NCBI GenBank assembly: GCA_029243485.1
Contig: JAQWRY010000075.1
Span: 186,001 to 250,000 of the forward strand
Length of the DNA stretch: 64,000 nucleotides
Source of the DNA: Candidatus Binatia bacterium
GTDB lineage: Bacteria > Desulfobacterota > Binatia > UBA12015
Reading direction: 5' to 3'
Shown here: positions 60,753 to 64,000 of the stretch, one piece after another
Layout: every line of letters begins with the position of its first letter
Numbering within the stretch: the stretch's first letter is position 1
The notes under the pieces: model-generated
Database searches by the model: none
Seen by the model: the letters and a program-made list of their open reading frames with translations, nothing else
Told to the model about the DNA's origin: nothing
Program-made: the position numbers and the translations under genes

Positions 60753-62005
60753 GCCCAGTTCGCCCAGCCCTCCATCAAGCCCCACGCGATCGCCAGCGGG
60801 AACAACAGCCGCTCGTGGTACAGCGGCATGTCGCCGACGCCGAGGAGGAAGAACACGATGACCGTCGCGGCGAACCCACTTCCGACTCGACGAATCTGAG
60901 GATCGGATTGAGAGTACTGCACGGCGCGCCACGCGGTCGCGGCGAGCCGAGCGAAGAACCAGGCGCCGCAGACGCCGCCAACGAGTCCCGCACCGACCAG
61001 CACGTCCACGTACATGTTGTGCGAGTGGTAGAGCCAGAGTCGAGTTCCGAACATCTCCTCGTAGCGATCCGGGAAGAATGCCTCGAGGTTCTCCACGCCG
61101 TAGCCGACGCCGAACAACCAGTGCTCGGCGAAGAGCGTGAGCGAGGCGTGGATGATCCGCAGCCGCTGCCAATCGGCCTCGAATCGGCCGAGCGAGAGAT
61201 AGCCGATGGTGCCGAAGACGATCGCCGCCGCCCCTAAGCCCAGCACGGCGACGCGCATGGGGTGTCGCCGCAGCCAACTCGCCAGCAGGACGGTCGCACT
61301 GCCGACGAACAAGCCGGCCAGCGAGAGGCGCGAGAACGTGAGCGCCGCACCCAGGACGACACACAGCAGGTAGAGCGGAGCCATCCGGCGCGCGCTCTTG
61401 TCGTCGAGGGTGCCGATGAAGATGGGCGCCAGAAGCGCGAAGAACCCACCCAGCGTATTCGGATGGGCGGTCACCATCGTGTTCCGGAGTGACTCGCGGA
61501 ACTGCAAGATTTCCGGATTGCGGTAGATCTCGGCGCAGACGGTGAAGACCACCAGCGCCCCCAACCAGTGATAAAGCCAGCGTCGGCCGTCTGCCGAGTC
61601 CGCGATCGACCGAGCGCCGTAGAACAACCCGATGCTGAATCCGAACACGCGAACGTCCGCCCAGCGTCCCCCCTCGAGCGCCACCGACAACCAGATCGCC
61701 GCGAAGAAGAGCAGCATCGGGACCGTCAACGTCGAACGCGGCCGCGGCATCCCGCGCGCGCCCACCCAAACGCCGAGCACCATCAGGATCGCGATGTTCC
61801 GCGCGAAGCTCCGATACCCGAACGAGATGTCGAACGGCAGTTCGAACCGATTGAGGACGACCAGGGGCAGTTGCACACAGAGGAGCGCGAGCACGAGCGG
61901 CCGCCAGTACTCGAGGGCGATCCGCCGCGCCGATACCGCGATCGATCCGGCGCCCGGGCCGGGACCGGGGCGAAGGGGCGAGGTCTCTTCTGAAGGAACG
62001 TCCAT
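60734..62005 (-). CDS. O-antigen ligase/polymerase-like membrane protein
   Basis: 423 residues with about ten membrane helices. Signatures of Wzy/WaaL-type proteins: TFSRLSLAGLFVGSATVL, a long periplasmic loop before LYHSHNMYVDVLVGAGLVGG, and FGVGYGVENLEAFFPDRYE. The conserved H-N motif SHN in YHSHNMYV and a TFSR motif fit O-antigen ligase or polymerase. The sugar substrate is unknown. A glycosyltransferase (62100-63026) lies just upstream on the same strand. Confidence 0.8.
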   Translation of the reverse strand: MDVPSEETSPLRPGPGPGAGSIAVSARRIALEYWRPLVLALLCVQLPLVVLNRFELPFDISFGYRSFARNIAILMVLGVWVGARGMPRPRSTLTVPMLLFFAAIWLSVALEGGRWADVRVFGFSIGLFYGARSIADSADGRRWLYHWLGALVVFTVCAEIYRNPEILQFRESLRNTMVTAHPNTLGGFFALLAPIFIGTLDDKSARRMAPLYLLCVVLGAALTFSRLSLAGLFVGSATVLLASWLRRHPMRVAVLGLGAAAIVFGTIGYLSLGRFEADWQRLRIIHASLTLFAEHWLFGVGYGVENLEAFFPDRYEEMFGTRLWLYHSHNMYVDVLVGAGLVGGVCGAWFFARLAATAWRAVQYSQSDPQIRRVGSGFAATVIVFFLLGVGDMPLYHERLLFPLAIAWGLMEGWANWAQTRPS

Positions 62006-62099
62006 CGGCGCGAGATCGCTGTGCCTGTTCGAGGCTCCACGGACGGGACGAACCCCACCGAAATAGCAACAGTCTCCCTTTAGCGTAGCAGCCGAGGGC

Positions 62100-63026
62100 T
62101 TAAAGGCCCGAGAAGTGGCGCGCCATCGCGCCGAGCATGCCGAGGCGATCTCCGACCGAGCCGGAGGCCCGGGCCGCGATCCGCCCGTAGTGCCGCAACT
62201 GGCGCAGGTCCGGCCGATCGATGCGGGCGAACTCCTCCGGGGCCCGCGCCGCCAGGTCCTCGAGATGCAGCCGCCGGATCAGATCCGCCAGCAACCGGTC
62301 CAGCGCCGCCTCTCGCTCCGCCTCGTACGCGCCGTCGAACTCCCGGCCGTACCAATGGTTCTCCCCGTGAATGCGGTAGCCGACGAGCGGAGCGGCCGAG
62401 TACGACTTTCGCGCCCCAGCGAGAGCCGAACCGAAGAGAAGGCAGTCGTCCGCCCGGGTCCGCCAATCCTCGGGCCTCGGAAGCGGTAGAAACCGCTCGA
62501 GAACAGCGCGCCGCATCGACAGCGTGGACGTTGGAGAGACCCACAGCTTCGCCAAGCTCCGCGTCAAGGCCAGAACGGCCGAGTAGCCGAGGTCGCGACC
62601 TTCCGGGAAGCGCTGCACCGCGCCCTCCTCCCGGCCGAACGTTCGGTAGGCCGAGACCACGAAATGACACGACAGCTGCCGGCGGTAGAGGTCCTCGATC
62701 GTCTCGAGGTAGGTCGGCTCGTAGACGTCGTCGGCGTCGAGGAAGAAGATCAAATCCCCGTTAGAGGCCTCGAGCCCGCTGTGAAAGCACGACAGCTGCC
62801 CCCCGTTTTCCTGCTCGACCACCCGCACACGGCTGTCGCCAGCGAACTCCGAGCGGAGTCTCTCCCGCGAGTCGTCGGTCGAACCGTCGTCGACGACGAT
62901 GATCTCAGCGAACGACCGGGTCTGTTCCAGAGCGCTGCGGACCGCCGCCACGACGTACGGCGCGTAGTTGAAGTTGTTGATGAGACAACTCGCGCGGTGT
63001 TCGAGTCCGGAGTCGACCGGCTCCAT
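62100..63026 (-). CDS. Glycosyltransferase family 2
   Basis: 308 residues from the ATG at 63026. GT-A fold: CLINNFNYAPYVVAAVRSALEQT, IIVVDDGSTDDS, ENGGQLSCFHSGLEASNGDLIFFLDADDVYEP in parts (DAD metal motif), and a later RTRADDCLLFGSAL. No membrane helices. Probably adds sugars to a surface polysaccharide or glycolipid, with the O-antigen-ligase-like gene nearby. Start chosen because the longer frame upstream reads through the cysteine-rich gene (63049-63333). Confidence 0.83.
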   Translation of the reverse strand: MEPVDSGLEHRASCLINNFNYAPYVVAAVRSALEQTRSFAEIIVVDDGSTDDSRERLRSEFAGDSRVRVVEQENGGQLSCFHSGLEASNGDLIFFLDADDVYEPTYLETIEDLYRRQLSCHFVVSAYRTFGREEGAVQRFPEGRDLGYSAVLALTRSLAKLWVSPTSTLSMRRAVLERFLPLPRPEDWRTRADDCLLFGSALAGARKSYSAAPLVGYRIHGENHWYGREFDGAYEAEREAALDRLLADLIRRLHLEDLAARAPEEFARIDRPDLRQLRHYGRIAARASGSVGDRLGMLGAMARHFSGL

Positions 63027-63048
63027 CCAGAGCGCGGTCGCCGCGGGC

Positions 63049-63333
63049 TCAGCCCCGGGAGCCGCAGCCGCCACTCGCGCAGCCTGTCCCACAGCCGCCG
63101 GCGAGCGGATCCCAGGTCTCATACCCCACCTCGGAGAGTTCCTGTTCATCGACCCAGTCGACGCGCCGAAGCGGACCATCGCAATGCACGCAGGCAAAGC
63201 GCTCCGGGCTTTCCGGCAGGACATAGCCGAGCACTTCGCGCTCGCACGCCGGGCATGGCCCCACGGGCAGGCTCGCCGCGTCGGAGAGCCGGCTCACGGC
63301 CCGCCGCCCGGTGTGTGCTTCGGTTTCGGACAT
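63049..63333 (-). CDS. Cys/Gly-rich zinc-ribbon hypothetical protein
   Basis: 94 residues from the ATG at 63333, which has AAGGC 9 nt upstream; ATG 63348 is the alternative. A zinc ribbon (CPACEREVLGY, CVHCDGPLRRV) is followed by a short acidic segment and a Cys/Gly tail (GGCGTGCASGGCGSRG), like metal-binding or Cys-rich small proteins in deltaproteobacteria. Soluble, function unknown. Lies 22 bp upstream of the GT2 gene, same strand. Confidence 0.65.
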   Translation of the reverse strand: MSETEAHTGRRAVSRLSDAASLPVGPCPACEREVLGYVLPESPERFACVHCDGPLRRVDWVDEQELSEVGYETWDPLAGGCGTGCASGGCGSRG

Positions 63334-63394
63334 CGCAGTTGCCTTCATAGCGCGACCGGCACGCGGAGCGAAAGGGGCCCTGCCCGCTTCGCGC

Positions 63395-64000
63395 TCAGTG
63401 GACGCACGACTGTGGACCGGGGAGCAGGACCTTCTGGAACAGGAGCGTGCGGGGCAGCGCCTCCAGGAAGGCACGGCCCTCGGGGTTTCGGCTGAGGCGG
63501 GTGAGCCCGTGCTCGCGGCCCTGGTACCGGATCCACACGTCGACGTCCTGGCCGTGGACCAGGTGGTAGTAGACCCGGCGGCGGAACTCGTACGGCGGGA
63601 AGCTCGCGAGGAGCAACTCTCGGTCCGGATCCGTCGGCTGCCCGCCCTCGCGGTGGATCTCCAGCGCCGTCACCTCGATGAACGGATCCTCATCGACAAG
63701 ACGAAGCCACTGCGGGACGACATAGCTGTTCCACCGAACGCCGTCCGCACGGAGGTTGCTCAGCATCGAAAAACTGAAATGGTACTTGTAGCCGAAATAC
63801 GGTGTGAGCCCGTCGACGACTCCGATTACCGCGACCGCGACGAGAAGGATCCGAACCCCCCGCGAACGCGGACCGTCCAAACCCACCGCGGACCGGAAAC
63901 CGCCCAACCGCCGACCACGCAAATCGCGCACGAGCTCACTTGCAACGCAGACCGCCAGAAACGCGACCACGACCGCGTAGAACGCGAACTGCCCCCAGGG
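63395..64000 (-). CDS. Membrane protein, C-terminal part (HTTM-like), cut by right edge
   Basis: The frame is open to the right edge; about 200 residues are visible. A membrane segment near the edge (FLAVCVASELV) is followed by a second (ILLVAVAVIGVVDGLTPYFG) and a soluble part with YKYHFSFSMLSNLRADGVRWN and FPPYEFRRRVYYHLVH. The SMLSNLR motif after a late helix resembles HTTM/vitamin-K carboxylase-like proteins. Its start and most helices lie outside the window. Function unknown. Confidence 0.6.
   Translation of the reverse strand, partial: PWGQFAFYAVVVAFLAVCVASELVRDLRGRRLGGFRSAVGLDGPRSRGVRILLVAVAVIGVVDGLTPYFGYKYHFSFSMLSNLRADGVRWNSYVVPQWLRLVDEDPFIEVTALEIHREGGQPTDPDRELLLASFPPYEFRRRVYYHLVHGQDVDVWIRYQGREHGLTRLSRNPEGRAFLEALPRTLLFQKVLLPGPQSCVH

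Overview
High-GC, gene-dense chromosomal DNA from a Gram-negative bacterium. An outer membrane is implied by the many lipoproteins, an AsmA-like protein, a heptosyltransferase-type GT9, an O-antigen-ligase-like protein, Tat genes and a sigma-32 with an RpoH box. The gene order xerC-hslV-hslU-argB-argD-argF-argG-argH followed by lysA/dap genes is the deltaproteobacterial arrangement, so a member of the Myxococcota/Desulfobacterota/Binatota assemblage is the best guess; the exact phylum is not decided by the sequence. No rRNA, tRNA, IS element, prophage or CRISPR array was seen. GTG and TTG starts and 4-nt start/stop overlaps are very common.

Layout. 1-7 kb, mostly minus strand: class I fructose-bisphosphate aldolase (cut by the left edge), a 393-bp gap with nested inverted repeats, dusB, a frameshifted PNPOx-like flavoprotein gene, a complete diiron ferritin-like protein, and the gspA-gspB pair. 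7-15.4 kb: a zincin-like protein, a UvrD-type helicase, a small run (DUF3467, a secreted small protein, TusA-like, MerR-HTH/TPR), comM, a decayed ribbon-helix-helix gene, a GH5-like lipoprotein and cutA. 15.3-19.8 kb, minus strand: methyltransferase, GT9, sugar-nucleotide epimerase and radical SAM/SPASM, probably a glycan or envelope-modification operon. 19.8-29 kb: DUF35 protein plus thiolase, ptsP, a PBP1A with a repeat-bearing tail, a histone-deacetylase-like protein and tatB-tatC. 29-32 kb: small protein, AsmA-like protein and lipoprotein.

32-45.3 kb is the metabolic core: xerC, the HslVU protease, then arginine biosynthesis (argB, D, F, G, H), an LptM-like lipoprotein, lysA on the opposite strand, and dapF-dapA-dapB for diaminopimelate and lysine. 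45.4-49 kb: folK behind a good sigma-70-like promoter, a PAS-HisKA-REC regulator without an ATPase domain, a PduO-type cobalamin adenosyltransferase with a histone-H1-like tail, and an MBL-fold hydrolase. 49-54.4 kb, minus strand: rpoZ, rpoH, a helical hypothetical, and xseA-xseB-prenyl synthase-tlyA.

54.4-59.6 kb, minus strand, is the most unusual part. ftsE is followed by one reading frame joining FtsX to an EnvC-like LytM domain, and then by a CtpA-type protease. Next to it an Lgt-like protein is joined in frame to a TlpA-like thioredoxin lipoprotein. Both fusions keep the export signal of the downstream partner at the junction, and both have an in-frame GTG where the second protein would start alone. 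59.8-64 kb: DUF1285 protein, trmL, O-antigen-ligase-like protein, GT2, a Cys/Gly-rich zinc-ribbon protein and a partial membrane protein at the right edge.
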